Part shown: positions 33,720-42,841 of the stretch, piece after piece | Layout of the letters: each line of letters opens with the position of its first letter | Numbering within the stretch: the first letter of the stretch is position 1 | Assembly: GCA_034044135.1 (NCBI GenBank) | Contig: CP139021.1 | Location: 444,501-508,500 of the forward strand | Reading direction: 5' to 3' | Source of the DNA: Flammeovirgaceae bacterium SG7u.111 | GTDB taxonomy: Bacteria > Bacteroidota > Bacteroidia > Cytophagales > Flammeovirgaceae | DNA length: 64,000 bases | Notes under the pieces: generated by a model | The model's input: the letters and a program-made list of their open reading frames with translations, nothing else | Database searches by the model: none | Told to the model about the DNA's origin: nothing | Made by a program: the position numbers and the translations under genes

Positions 33720-35144
33720 ATGAAAACTAAAGGATTCCCATTTAAGCTTGTTAAAAAACAGGAGCTGATAGATTTAAACAATCGTTATGAAAGTATTTCG
33801 GAAGAAATAAGTCAGGCAACTGAATTTATTAAAGGTATAGAAGAAGGCAAGCTAGATAAAGAGTATGATGAAATTAATACTGATAGCCAACTCACAGTAG
33901 CTTTGCTGAGCATGCGCGACCAGCTCAAAAAGATAGCAGAAGAAGAAAGAGAGAGAAATTGGGCTACAGAAGGATTGGCAAGGTTTGTTGATATCTTAAG
34001 AAATAATACAACGAATATAAATGAGCTGGGTGACCTGATTATTTCCCATGTGGTAAAATACCTAGGAGCAAACCAAGGAGGCTTATTCACTATCAGTGAA
34101 GACCAAGTTCAAGAAGAAGATGTAGTGCTCGAAATGGTTGCTTGCTATGCTTATGAGCGTAAAAAGCACATGAACAAAAAAGTAGGTGTGGGCGAAGGTT
34201 TGCTTGGGCAGGCTTATTTGGAAAAGGACACTATTTATATGACTGATCTTCCTGAGGCATATATGAGTATTACCTCAGGTTTGGGCAAGTCAAATCCCAA
34301 AAGTTTGTTGATAGTTCCCTTAAAGGTAAACGATAACGTATATGGGGTGATGGAGTTGGCTTCTTTCAAAGCATTTCCTCCTTATCAAATTGAGTTCTTG
34401 GAAAAACTAGGGGAAAATATAGCTTCTACTCTTTCTACGGTTAAGATAAACGAAAGAACCCAAGTATTGCTAGAAGACTCTCAAATGCAGGCTGAGCAAA
34501 TGAGGGCTCAAGAAGAAGAGATGCGGCAGAACATGGAAGAGTTGCAGGCGACGCAAGAAGAAATGACGAGGAAGCAACAGGAGACAGAAGCTGCTTTTGA
34601 GCAGGCTTATGAACAGACCCAAGCCCTGATGGAGAAGGAAGGTGCCCTGAACGACTCTTACAAAATGCTACAGGCTGTGATCGATAATATGCCTGGTGCT
34701 GTATTTTGGAAAGATAAAGACCTTAACTATTTGGGTTGTAATAAATATTTTGCCGAAACGGCTGGTTTTTCTTCTCCTGAAGATATAATTGGGAAATCTG
34801 ATTATGACTTACCTTGGAAGGAACAGGCTGAGCTGTATAGAGAAGATGATGCGCAAGTAATGACCTCAAATTCAAGTAAAATAGACTTTGACGAGCACCA
34901 ATCTCAAAAAGATGGCTCCACCTCATGGTTGCGTACTAGTAAAATCCCTTTGGCAAATGAGGAAGGTGTTTTTGCCATACTCGGAATATTTAGGGATATA
35001 ACAGAGGCAAAAAACCAGCAGGAGGAAGCAAAAAAGCAAGGAGAACGAGTAGACGAAATGGAAGAAGAAATTCAGCGCCTGAAGCAGCAGCTCCAAGAAA
35101 AAGAATCAGAAAACGAAGTCCTTAAAAAGAAAATAGCACAATAA
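33720..35144 (+). CDS. GAF and PAS domain protein without output domain
   Basis: A 474-residue cytosolic protein. Order: a helical N-terminal part (about 10-95), a GAF domain (about 105-240, with GVGEGLLGQAYLEKDTIYM and SLLIVPLKVNDNVYGVMEL), a long coiled coil (245-325), a PAS domain (about 315-435, with NMPGAVFWKDKDLNYLGCNKYF and the PAC end GIFRDITE), and a final coiled coil. There is no kinase, cyclase, DNA-binding or phosphatase domain and no membrane segment. It may signal by binding a partner through the coiled coils. It is monocistronic, with a terminator behind it. Confidence 0.88.
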   Translation: MKTKGFPFKLVKKQELIDLNNRYESISEEISQATEFIKGIEEGKLDKEYDEINTDSQLTVALLSMRDQLKKIAEEERERNWATEGLARFVDILRNNTTNINELGDLIISHVVKYLGANQGGLFTISEDQVQEEDVVLEMVACYAYERKKHMNKKVGVGEGLLGQAYLEKDTIYMTDLPEAYMSITSGLGKSNPKSLLIVPLKVNDNVYGVMELASFKAFPPYQIEFLEKLGENIASTLSTVKINERTQVLLEDSQMQAEQMRAQEEEMRQNMEELQATQEEMTRKQQETEAAFEQAYEQTQALMEKEGALNDSYKMLQAVIDNMPGAVFWKDKDLNYLGCNKYFAETAGFSSPEDIIGKSDYDLPWKEQAELYREDDAQVMTSNSSKIDFDEHQSQKDGSTSWLRTSKIPLANEEGVFAILGIFRDITEAKNQQEEAKKQGERVDEMEEEIQRLKQQLQEKESENEVLKKKIAQ

Positions 35145-35175
35145 CTATCATCTAGGTACTTAAAAAAATAGATTC

Positions 35176-35206
35176 AAAAACACCACGCATTATATGTGGT
35201 GTTTTT
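35176..35206. terminator. rho-independent terminator, GAF/PAS gene
   Basis: AAAAACACCAC (35176-35186) pairs with GTGGTGTTTTT (35196-35206) around a 9-nt loop; the T-tract favours the plus strand. It lies 31 bp after the GAF/PAS stop, and could also end the crtI-crtB transcript from the other side. Confidence 0.85.
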
Positions 35207-35251
35207 TGTGTTTATTCCCCCCCTCATAAAGGTCAGGAAAATGATTTAGCA

Positions 35252-36088
35252 CTATCCTAATCGGAATTTTAGGTAAGTAGAAAATAGAAGTATCGCTTTT
35301 TTTGCATCAGGAATCCTAATTCTTTCATTTAGGATTTTTGCCGTGGGAGTGGACTTGATCTTATCGAAAAGTCGGAGGTAATAAATATAAGCAAGGTAGA
35401 CCCCAGCTCTAGCGGAAACGGGTAGTTTCATGATACCTTGGTAAGCATTATCAAAATCTAATTGGATGTCTTTTTCAATAGCTGCCCTGTCCGCTTGGGA
35501 AAAGTTCTTGAAGTCTACTCCGGGGAAATAGACTCTTCCCCTGTCTTCGAAGTCACTTTTCATATCACGAAGAAAGTTTACTTTTTGAAAAGCTGAGCCG
35601 AGAGCTTTGGCTGCAGGTAGCAGTTCGTCATATTGTTTTTGGTTACCATTACAAAAAACATAGAGGCACATTAGTCCGACTACCTCTGCCGAGCCATAAA
35701 TATATTTCTTATACCCTTCTGTAGTATAATCTTGCTTGTATAAGTCCATTTCCATACTCACAAGGAAAGCCTCTATGAGTTCGTGGTCGATGCTGTATTG
35801 GTTTACAACAAGCTGAAAGGAGTGGAGTACTGGATTGAAACTTACCTTATCTTCTATAGCTTTGTATGTATCTTTCTTGAACTGCTCTAGGTGTCTCTTT
35901 TTGTCGTGTTCGTGGAAGGTGTCTACAATTTCATCGGCGTAGCGCACAAAGCCATAAATAGCATAAATGGGAAGATGCAGCTTAGGGTCAAGTGTCTTTA
36001 TGCCCAATGAGAACGAAGTGCTGTACCTTTTGGTGATAAGCTTACTGCATTCCAGTGCGGTATCGTTGTAGAGTTTAATATGATCCAT
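35252..36088 (-). CDS. crtB: phytoene synthase
   Basis: A 278-residue squalene/phytoene synthase from the ATG at 36088; a GTG at 36118 is the alternative. The two Asp-rich motifs that bind the diphosphates through magnesium are DEIVD (52-56) and DMKSD (175-179). It joins two geranylgeranyl diphosphates to phytoene, the first committed step of carotenoid synthesis. It follows crtI on the same strand with about 50 bp between and is probably cotranscribed. No cyclase, hydroxylase or isomerase gene is in the immediate neighbourhood. Confidence 0.94.
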   Translation of the reverse strand: MDHIKLYNDTALECSKLITKRYSTSFSLGIKTLDPKLHLPIYAIYGFVRYADEIVDTFHEHDKKRHLEQFKKDTYKAIEDKVSFNPVLHSFQLVVNQYSIDHELIEAFLVSMEMDLYKQDYTTEGYKKYIYGSAEVVGLMCLYVFCNGNQKQYDELLPAAKALGSAFQKVNFLRDMKSDFEDRGRVYFPGVDFKNFSQADRAAIEKDIQLDFDNAYQGIMKLPVSARAGVYLAYIYYLRLFDKIKSTPTAKILNERIRIPDAKKAILLFSTYLKFRLG

Positions 36089-36139
36089 GGTAATTTTAGA
36101 ACAGTAATAGTTTTCCACTTTAAAAAAGCCAATTCTAGC

Positions 36140-37615
36140 CTATCTGCCAAATTCTTTGATAACTTCTTTGGCGACTACCTGCCCAGAAATGAGGGAAGGC
36201 GGCACTCCTGGTCCAGGAACTGTAAGTTGACCTGTGTAATACAAATTCTTTACTTTTTTGCTTTTTAAGCTTGGTTTGAGGATGGCTGTTTGCATTAGCG
36301 TATTTGCCAAACCATAAGCATTTCCTTTAAAAGCATTGTAGTCTGAAACGAAGTCTTTGTGTGCGTAGCTACGTTTGTATTCTATAGAACTTCGTACCTC
36401 TTGTCCAGTTACTTTTTCCATCCTATCCAGCATAATATCAAAATATTTTTCTCTCACCTCATCCCCATCTTGTAAGGCGGGGGCAACAGGCATAAGTAAA
36501 AATAAGTTTTCAGAGCCTATAGGAGCGATAGTGTTGTCTGTTTTGGATGCCAGACATGCATAGAACAATGGATCGCTTGGCCATTTTGGGTCTTCGTATA
36601 TTTCTTTGCTATGAGGGCCAAAGTCCCTGTCAAAAAATAAGTTGTGATGAAGCAATTGACCAAGTTCTTTTTTGACCCCCAGGTAATAAATAAGGGACGA
36701 GGGAGCCATAACCCGTTTGTCCCAATAACTGTCGCTGTACGATTGGTGGCTTTTGGGAAGCAAGTTGTGTTCGACGTGGTGATAATCTGCTCCTGCTATT
36801 ACAGAGTCTGCAGTAAATTCTCCTTTATTTGTAATGACGGTATCAACCTTATTTCCAGTAAGGGCAAGTTGTTGAACGTCTTGCCCAAACTCAAATTTCA
36901 CCCCTTTTTCCTCTGCAAGCTTTACCATGCCCTCAATAATTTTGTGCATTCCCCCTTTAGGGTACCAAGTGCCGAGGCTAATATCAGCATAGTTCATTAG
37001 ACTATAAAGTGCTGGGGTGTTTTGAGGGACAGCTCCTAAAAAAAGGATAGGGAATTCCATGAGTTGCAGTATTTTCTCATGCCTAAAGTACTGCCTTATA
37101 TGCTTGTGAAAAGATTGGAATATGTTCATCCTCACCATATCGGTAAGGAGCTTCATGTCTACAAATTCGGTGAGTGAGCGGCTTGGTTTGTACACTAAAT
37201 CGTTAATGCCGACTTGGTATTTGTATTCAGCTTGTTGCAAAAATTTACGTAGCTGCTTAGAGCTTCCCGGCTCTAATGATTCGAAAAGCATTTCAAGCTC
37301 ACCCATATTGGCGGGGATATCCATGAAATCGTCTTGTCCAAAAACCACCCTATAGGAAGGGTCTAGTCTTACGAGCTCGTAATAGTCGGAGGGTTGTTTC
37401 CCAAAACGCTGGAAATACCTTTCAAAAACATCGGGCATCCAGTACCAACTGGGTCCCATATCAAACTTGTAGTTTCCTGTCTCAAAATAACGGGCTCTTC
37501 CCCCTGGGATATCATGCTTCTCTAGAAGGGTCACGTCTAAACCTTTGTGGGCTAGAGATGTTGCTGCTGCCAAGCCCGAAAAGCCGGCGCCTATTACTAT
37601 GACTTTCTTTGCCAA
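36140..37615 (-). CDS. crtI: phytoene desaturase
   Basis: A 491-residue FAD-dependent desaturase. The dinucleotide-binding motif VIGAGFSGLAAA is at 7-18, GGRARYF near 38-44, and the C-terminal family motif GQLTVPGPGVPPSLISGQ near 463-480. It introduces the conjugated double bonds that turn phytoene into lycopene or neurosporene. The start is TTG at 37615: an in-frame stop lies five codons upstream, and the next ATG is inside the FAD domain, so TTG is nearly forced. It forms an operon with crtB. An ECF sigma gene is directly upstream on the same strand, with a terminator in between. Confidence 0.94.
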   Translation of the reverse strand: MAKKVIVIGAGFSGLAAATSLAHKGLDVTLLEKHDIPGGRARYFETGNYKFDMGPSWYWMPDVFERYFQRFGKQPSDYYELVRLDPSYRVVFGQDDFMDIPANMGELEMLFESLEPGSSKQLRKFLQQAEYKYQVGINDLVYKPSRSLTEFVDMKLLTDMVRMNIFQSFHKHIRQYFRHEKILQLMEFPILFLGAVPQNTPALYSLMNYADISLGTWYPKGGMHKIIEGMVKLAEEKGVKFEFGQDVQQLALTGNKVDTVITNKGEFTADSVIAGADYHHVEHNLLPKSHQSYSDSYWDKRVMAPSSLIYYLGVKKELGQLLHHNLFFDRDFGPHSKEIYEDPKWPSDPLFYACLASKTDNTIAPIGSENLFLLMPVAPALQDGDEVREKYFDIMLDRMEKVTGQEVRSSIEYKRSYAHKDFVSDYNAFKGNAYGLANTLMQTAILKPSLKSKKVKNLYYTGQLTVPGPGVPPSLISGQVVAKEVIKEFGR

Positions 37616-37732
37616 GGTAGTTGTAGTTTAAAAATTCAAAAAATAAAGGAAGTGAGTGGGATGTGCTCCTGATAATAAAAACTTGAAAAAATATAATTTG
37701 TTTAAAATTAAGATCCTTAGAATATAAAATAC

Positions 37733-37762
37733 AAAAGCCAGCAAAAAAACTTGCTGGCTTTT
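37733..37762 (-). terminator. rho-independent terminator of the ECF sigma gene
   Basis: AAAAGCCAGCAA (37733-37744) pairs perfectly with 37751-37762 around a 6-nt loop, followed on the minus strand by a T-rich tract. It lies between the sigma factor gene and crtI, so crtI needs its own promoter or read-through. Confidence 0.85.
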
Positions 37763-37870
37763 GGTAATTACTTGCTTATGGCAAATGATATATTTTTGCA
37801 CGAGCCTATTAATGGCTTGTAATATATTACTAAACAAAATCGACTTTAGTGACTCAAAGAATGTAATTGC

Positions 37871-38380
37871 TTAGTTAGAAGAGTAAGCTCTCAATTTGCT
37901 TTTCAACTCTTTACGAGCAATGTGAATCCTATTTTTTACAGTTCCTATCGGAATAGAAAGTTTGTCTGCTATTTCGTGATATTTAAAGCCACGGAAGTGC
38001 ATCATGAAAGGTGTTTTGTATGCATCGTCCAACCTATCAATTGCAGTGTACATGTCTGTAAGTGCAAACTGAGAAAATGCCAGGTTTTGCGTGATATTCT
38101 CAGTGGAATTGATGTAATGAAGGTTATCTGTAGTATCAATGAACGTATTTCTTCTGACCAAACGCTGATAGTTGGTTATGAAGGTGTTTTTCATAATGGT
38201 GTATAACCATGCCTTTAGGTTTGTGCCTTCGGCAAATTTTTCCCTATTGGTATAGGCCTTAAGCATTGTCTCTTGCAACAAGTCATTTGCTTCTTCTACG
38301 TCTTTTGTTAGTTTGAGTGCAAAAGGTTTTAGAGAAGATGTCATTTCTTTGAGAGATTGTCCAAAATCAATTGAGGTCAT
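37871..38380 (-). CDS. ECF-type RNA polymerase sigma factor
   Basis: A 169-residue sigma factor with region 2 (about 29-75: EANDLLQETMLKAYTNREKF then NLKAWLYTIMKNTFI) and region 4 (about 122-160: helix-turn-helix HEIADKLSIPIGTVKNRIHIARKEL). It lacks region 1 and 3, as ECF sigmas do. No anti-sigma gene is adjacent. It is upstream of crtI-crtB on the same strand but has its own terminator, and its own promoter at 38421-38453. A link to light- or stress-induced carotenoid synthesis is a reasonable guess from position only. Confidence 0.92.
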   Translation of the reverse strand: MTSIDFGQSLKEMTSSLKPFALKLTKDVEEANDLLQETMLKAYTNREKFAEGTNLKAWLYTIMKNTFITNYQRLVRRNTFIDTTDNLHYINSTENITQNLAFSQFALTDMYTAIDRLDDAYKTPFMMHFRGFKYHEIADKLSIPIGTVKNRIHIARKELKSKLRAYSSN

Positions 38381-38884
38381 AATTTTATAGTTTAAGTCCT
38401 GTTTCCTGTTTTTGTTTAAACAAATATACTATTAGATGAACAAAATATGCAAATTTTTTTTGTTTAATTTTTAAAAAAAAATAATAAACAAAAGCTGTCT
38501 ATAGTGAATATCTGTCTATACATCGTTTAAATCCTGTTTTTAAAAATGATGTTTTTTGAAAAAAATGATTTTGTATTGCTGGTTTTAGGGCATCCCATAT
38601 GGACCTATGAGATAGGTGTATTTATAAAAAGCAACGTTACGTGTTTAAAAGTGGTTGATTGTTTTTAAACAAAAGTAACACTTATTAAAAAAGCTATATG
38701 TTAAGAACAAGATCTGATAAAAAAAATTCAAGATTTATCATTTTTTAACCTTTGCCTCTAATATATTAATATTGGGATATCGAGTTAGGTTGATTATGAC
38801 AGGTTGAACTCGGGAGTTTTCTGTTATTCTTGCTTATCTTGTAAGCATAAAGAGTAGAGTTGAAGAACCAAAAAAGTGATATAA
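38381..38884. other. divergent intergenic region sigma factor / upp
   Basis: This 504-bp, very A+T-rich gap carries the sigma-factor promoter (38421-38453) and presumably the upp promoter; a near-consensus TAACCTTTG lies near 38746-38755. I see no gene in it. Confidence 0.5.
38421..38453 (-). promoter_or_regulatory. Bacteroidota-type promoter of the ECF sigma gene
   Basis: On the minus strand TTTG (38453-38450), 21 bp, then TATATTTG (38428-38421) match the -33 TTTG and -7 TAnnTTTG boxes. Transcription should start near 38414, leaving a leader of about 35 bases before the ATG at 38380. Confidence 0.65.
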
Positions 38885-39529
38885 ATGAATTTGATCTCAT
38901 CAGAAAATAGTTATGCCGGAAATTTAATAGCTGGCTTAAGAGATATTGAACTGCAAAAAAACCGTTATCAGTTTCGTTTTAACATGGAGCGATTAGGAGA
39001 GATTATTGCCTATGAACTATCCAAGTCATTAAATTATGTAGAAAAGGACTTTGTGACTCCACTGGGAAGCTCTAGCGTAAAAGTATGCTCAGATAGGTTG
39101 GTGTTGGCGACAATACTCAGAGCCGGCCTCCCGTTTTATCAGGGTCTTGCTCGGTTGTTCGATGGAGCAGCCCATGCATTTATAGGTGCTTATCGTGCTC
39201 CTCATGAAGGCTTGGAGGATATCCATATAAATTTGGAATACAGGGCAACGCCTAACTTAGAAGATTCGGTGTTGATAGTTGCCGATCCCATGTTAGCAAC
39301 TGGAAAATCACTGGTAGAAGCATGCCATTCGCTTATGAAGCAGGGCAAACCATCGAAAGTTTGTATAGTATCGGCAATAGCGAGCCAACCAGGCGTTGAT
39401 TATGTGAAAGAGCAATTGCCTGATTGCGAGCTTTGGATTGGGGCACTCGATCCTTTGCTCAATGAAAAGGGCTATATAGTTCCAGGACTTGGAGATGCTG
39501 GCGATTTGAGTTTTGGCGAAAAATTGTAA
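38885..39529 (+). CDS. upp: uracil phosphoribosyltransferase
   Basis: A 214-residue Upp, which makes UMP from uracil and PRPP in pyrimidine salvage. The PRPP-binding loop VADPMLATGKS is at 132-142 and the uracil-binding C-terminal block GYIVPGLGDAGDLSFG near 196-211. Length is normal. It is followed at 17 bp by the antiporter gene and the two probably share a transcript. Confidence 0.96.
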   Translation: MNLISSENSYAGNLIAGLRDIELQKNRYQFRFNMERLGEIIAYELSKSLNYVEKDFVTPLGSSSVKVCSDRLVLATILRAGLPFYQGLARLFDGAAHAFIGAYRAPHEGLEDIHINLEYRATPNLEDSVLIVADPMLATGKSLVEACHSLMKQGKPSKVCIVSAIASQPGVDYVKEQLPDCELWIGALDPLLNEKGYIVPGLGDAGDLSFGEKL

Positions 39530-39546
39530 AAATAAAAAGAATATAG

Positions 39547-40506
39547 ATGGGAATTAAGCTTTTGATTTTAGTAGTAGGTTTGGTGGTGTTGATAGCTGGA
39601 GGCGAGTTTTTAGTAAGGGGAGCATCACGGATAGCGCTCAGGCTTAATATTTCCCCGTTGGTAGTGGGGCTGACCATTGTAGCATTTGGGACTAGTTCAC
39701 CAGAATTGCTTATCAGTGTGAGTACAGCTCTGTCAGGAAACTCTGACATGACTATGGGCAATGTAATTGGCTCAAATATCTGTAATTTGGCTTTGGTACT
39801 AGGGCTTACCGCTTTTTTCTCTCCTATTAATGTCCATAAAAATAGTATCCGAATAGATTGGCCTGTGGTAATGGGTAGTAGTTTATTGTTGTACATCCTT
39901 GTGTTGGAAGGTCACCTCAATAGGTATGAAGGTGTTGTGTTTGTACTTCTTTTGAGTATATATATATTCTTCCTAATTAGGCAGTCAAGGAGGGACAATA
40001 AAGCAGTACAGATGGAAGAGCATGAGCTAGAAGAACTGAAAGAAGAGGATGGAAAGCCCTACAGGTGGATGCTAGATCTAGGTCTGATTGCTTTGGGGTG
40101 CTTAGGGTTGTATTATGGTTCTGATTGGTTCATTACCGGAGCAAAAGATATTTTCTTGGCAATGGGCGTTGAGGAGCGTGTAATAGGAATCGTAGTACTG
40201 GCAATAGGGACTAGTTTACCAGAGTTGGTTACTTCAGTAGTTGCAGCTTTTAAAAACAATACAGACTTGGCTATTGGAAACTTGATGGGCTCAAATATTT
40301 TTAATGTCCTTTCTATTTTGGGGATTACCAGTATTATTAAAGACATTGAAGTGAGCGAAGCAATTAAAGCATACGATATTCCTTGGATGCTTGGCATTAC
40401 CTTGCTTTTATTCCCTCTCATGATTATGGGCAAACGCCTGAGTAGGTTGCATGGTAGTATTCTACTTTCTCTTTATTTTATTTATACTTACACCGTGATC
40501 ATCTAA
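39547..40506 (+). CDS. calcium/sodium antiporter (CaCA family, YrbG type)
   Basis: A 319-residue membrane protein with about ten hydrophobic segments and two inverted alpha repeats: GLTIVAFGTSSPEL (about 41-54) with GNVIGSN, and GIVVLAIGTSLPEL (about 215-228) with GNLMGSN. The acidic and polar residues in these repeats form the ion site. An acidic cytosolic loop (about 155-170) lies between the halves. It exchanges calcium for sodium or protons at the inner membrane. It is downstream of upp, and a strong terminator follows. Confidence 0.94.
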   Translation: MGIKLLILVVGLVVLIAGGEFLVRGASRIALRLNISPLVVGLTIVAFGTSSPELLISVSTALSGNSDMTMGNVIGSNICNLALVLGLTAFFSPINVHKNSIRIDWPVVMGSSLLLYILVLEGHLNRYEGVVFVLLLSIYIFFLIRQSRRDNKAVQMEEHELEELKEEDGKPYRWMLDLGLIALGCLGLYYGSDWFITGAKDIFLAMGVEERVIGIVVLAIGTSLPELVTSVVAAFKNNTDLAIGNLMGSNIFNVLSILGITSIIKDIEVSEAIKAYDIPWMLGITLLLFPLMIMGKRLSRLHGSILLSLYFIYTYTVII

Positions 40507-40843
40507 GCTGCTAATATTCTTTTTTATAGATAAAAGAGCCATTTCCTTACTTCAGGGAAATGGCTCTTTTGCATTATTTTTCTTGTCATATTTGGGTGTT
40601 GTTGGTGTAGGTTTCTTGCTGTTTTGCAACATTAGCAAATGTTCACATCTTGGTTTTAAGTGTTTTTTATTTCTTTTTACGTTGTTTTTATGTAAAACCC
40701 CTAGTTTGTCTTGTGTAAGGCTGTTGGCTTATTTCCACAATTATTGTTTCGTTTTGGCTAATTTTTATATTTACAGCAGTTACTTGTATTATTTGCAGAA
40801 ATAATAGGAGAATATATAGTGTAGCAAGCAATTAAATCAGAAA
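40507..40843. other. intergenic region before the histidine kinase
   Basis: This 337-bp gap holds the antiporter terminator (40532-40570) and the leader of the kinase gene. A 73-codon frame inside it (40583-40804) is Cys/Phe/Leu-rich and looks like chance. No other element was seen. Confidence 0.5.
40532..40570 (+). terminator. rho-independent terminator of upp-antiporter
   Basis: A perfect 15-bp stem (40532-40546 with 40556-40570) with a 9-nt loop, ending in TTTT. It lies 26 bp after the antiporter stop. Confidence 0.88.
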
Positions 40844-42232
40844 ATGAAGACTGCGTTAAGTTTTATACTTTTTACCATCTTCATTCAACCAATTAGCTCC
40901 AATGAATTTCAATCGGTTTCAAGAAATGGAACTAACCTCACGTTCAAATTAGATAGGGCTTTTTTGAATGGTTTTTCTAAGGAAAATTCAAAAGGATGGC
41001 TAGAAGTGAATGAAGAGATGAAACCTGAAAGCCATCAGGTATTCTGGCTTCCTGTGCCAAGAAGAGCTTCCTTTACCCTATTAAGTAATTCACTCCTTTT
41101 ATTCATTTCAAGTTTTTTAATAGAAAACCCAACTTTTGAAGATATATCAGCACCATCTCCGTGGTGGAAAAGTTGGTGGTTTGTACTATTGCTGGCACTT
41201 TTTCTAGTAAGCATTGGGGTAGCTTATTATAAACATAGGACATATATATACAAAAAGCAGAAGAAAATATTAGAAGTAACTGTTCAGCGAAGGACTGCAG
41301 ACCTTTTGAGGGCAAATGAAGAAATTCGTTTGCAGAAAGAAGAACTGGAAAAGCAACGTGATTTTTTGCAGGGGTCTAATGTGGAACTTGCAGAAAAAAA
41401 CAAAGAAATAAAAGCACAGGCGAAAGCCTTAGAAGATTATTCGCAGGCCATAGAGCGAATGAATAAAGAGTTGCAAAAAGCCAATGAGTTGTTGGATACT
41501 AAGGTAACTCACCGCACACAAAATCTAGAGAAAGCTCATAAGGAACTTGACAATTTTGTTTACAGGGTATCACATGATATCCGCGCCCCTTTATCTTCTA
41601 TGCTGGGTTTGCTCCAGCTAATCGATAATAGTTCTTCTGTACAAGAGTCTAAAAATTACCTTGGTTATATAGAGCAAAACATCAATAAGCTCGACAAGTT
41701 TGTGAAGGATATTTTGGATTATTCGCAAAACTCCAGAATTCCTTCCAAATGGCACGAAGTTGATTTTGGACTTATGGTAAGCGAATTACTGGAAGAATTG
41801 CAGTTTCTAAATGGGTATGGTAAAGTCACTATCAATTATCCAAAGGAAAAAGATGTATTGTTTTCTTCAGATATTTACCGCCTCAAAATTGTGATGAGAA
41901 ATTTGCTTTCTAACGCCATTAATTATCACAATCCATATGTAGATCAACCAAAAGTAGATATCCTATTTGATCTTACCCCAGGAGGTCCTGTTATTACCGT
42001 AAGGGACAATGGACTGGGAATTCCCGAAGAGCTTCTTCCTTCTATATTCAAGATGTTCTGCCGAGCTTCTGATAACTCGAATGGTTCTGGGCTAGGGCTT
42101 TACATAGTTAAGGAAGCCTTGGAGAAAATGGGTGGCTCTATAGCTGTAACTTCTCAAGAAGGGAAGGGGAGCTGTTTCCAAATTGCCCTCATGGAAGAAG
42201 CTGTTGGAGTTCCTCAGGAAGATTTATTATAG
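40844..42232 (+). CDS. sensor histidine kinase with a shortened periplasmic region
   Basis: A 462-residue kinase. Signal peptide (about 1-19), only about 90 periplasmic residues, then one membrane helix (111-128) introduced by SPWWKSWWF, a long coiled coil (135-235), HisKA with the phosphate-accepting His244 in YRVSHDIRAPL, and an ATPase domain (N box LLSNAINYHNP, G1 DNGLGIPEE, G2 GSGLGLYIVKE). The WWKSWWF junction is typical of Bacteroidota two-component sensors whose long beta-propeller sensor ends in a Y_Y_Y domain; here that sensor appears to be missing. No response regulator is adjacent. A terminal receiver domain is absent. Confidence 0.9.
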   Translation: MKTALSFILFTIFIQPISSNEFQSVSRNGTNLTFKLDRAFLNGFSKENSKGWLEVNEEMKPESHQVFWLPVPRRASFTLLSNSLLLFISSFLIENPTFEDISAPSPWWKSWWFVLLLALFLVSIGVAYYKHRTYIYKKQKKILEVTVQRRTADLLRANEEIRLQKEELEKQRDFLQGSNVELAEKNKEIKAQAKALEDYSQAIERMNKELQKANELLDTKVTHRTQNLEKAHKELDNFVYRVSHDIRAPLSSMLGLLQLIDNSSSVQESKNYLGYIEQNINKLDKFVKDILDYSQNSRIPSKWHEVDFGLMVSELLEELQFLNGYGKVTINYPKEKDVLFSSDIYRLKIVMRNLLSNAINYHNPYVDQPKVDILFDLTPGGPVITVRDNGLGIPEELLPSIFKMFCRASDNSNGSGLGLYIVKEALEKMGGSIAVTSQEGKGSCFQIALMEEAVGVPQEDLL

Positions 42233-42257
42233 GGAAGGGGTGAGTAATTAAAAAAGC

Positions 42258-42265
42258 TATATTTG
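42258..42265 (+). promoter_or_regulatory. candidate -7 promoter box of the 165-residue membrane protein
   Basis: TATATTTG is a perfect TAnnTTTG match, 73 bp upstream of the ATG at 42339. No -33 TTTG at the right distance. Confidence 0.35.
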
Positions 42266-42338
42266 CATCTTGAAAATTTGACCCATTGTATTTTTTCAAA
42301 CCTAAATGGGGATTATTTAAATTTTGTGAGATACAGAT

Positions 42339-42836
42339 ATGCAATTAGTTAAGATATTTTGGTTCATTTCTATCATTGGTGCATTTGCTGTCAATGTGTT
42401 GTGTTATGCTTCTTTTCCCCCAGTAGTAAGCTATTATTTTGATATAGCTGGAAACCCTGAGATGTTTATTGGGAAGGAGCTTTTTTTCTATTACACGTTT
42501 GCGATCATTTTGATAGCAAATATACTTCTGAGCTTACTGGGGAAAATTCCTGCCTATATTTCCAAAGAGTTGCTAATTGTTCCACGGAAAAAACTGTGGA
42601 CTCAGGATATCAATACTCGTAAAGAACTCAATAAAAAATTGAAAGAATGGGTAAGGGGCTTGGCAATGCTGATTAATTTTTTTATCATGACCATTCTTGG
42701 CTTTATTGCTAATGCCAACACTGAAAATAACTTTAGCATAAGCTGGGTTCAATATTTATTATTGTTTTTAGCTATTTGCTGGTTGATCTTTTTCTTCCCT
42801 TTATTCATGAGAAAACCAGAAGTTTTAAGAGACTAA
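42339..42836 (+). CDS. four-helix membrane protein of unknown function
   Basis: A 165-residue inner-membrane protein with hydrophobic segments at about 5-25, 46-66, 105-125 and 136-157, and a basic cytosolic loop (about 72-104). I do not recognise a family. It lies between the kinase and the M48 protease on the same strand, with its own -7 box upstream and another promoter downstream, so it is probably a single-gene unit. Confidence 0.7.
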   Translation: MQLVKIFWFISIIGAFAVNVLCYASFPPVVSYYFDIAGNPEMFIGKELFFYYTFAIILIANILLSLLGKIPAYISKELLIVPRKKLWTQDINTRKELNKKLKEWVRGLAMLINFFIMTILGFIANANTENNFSISWVQYLLLFLAICWLIFFFPLFMRKPEVLRD

Positions 42837-42841
42837 AGTCA

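Noticed and set aside
37628-37837. A 69-codon minus-strand frame before crtI
   Set aside because: It covers the perfect terminator at 37733-37762 and is a low-complexity Phe/Leu/Lys sequence.
40583-40804. A 73-codon plus-strand frame before the histidine kinase
   Set aside because: Cys/Phe/Leu-rich chance frame in an A+T-rich leader, with no conserved motif and no start signal.
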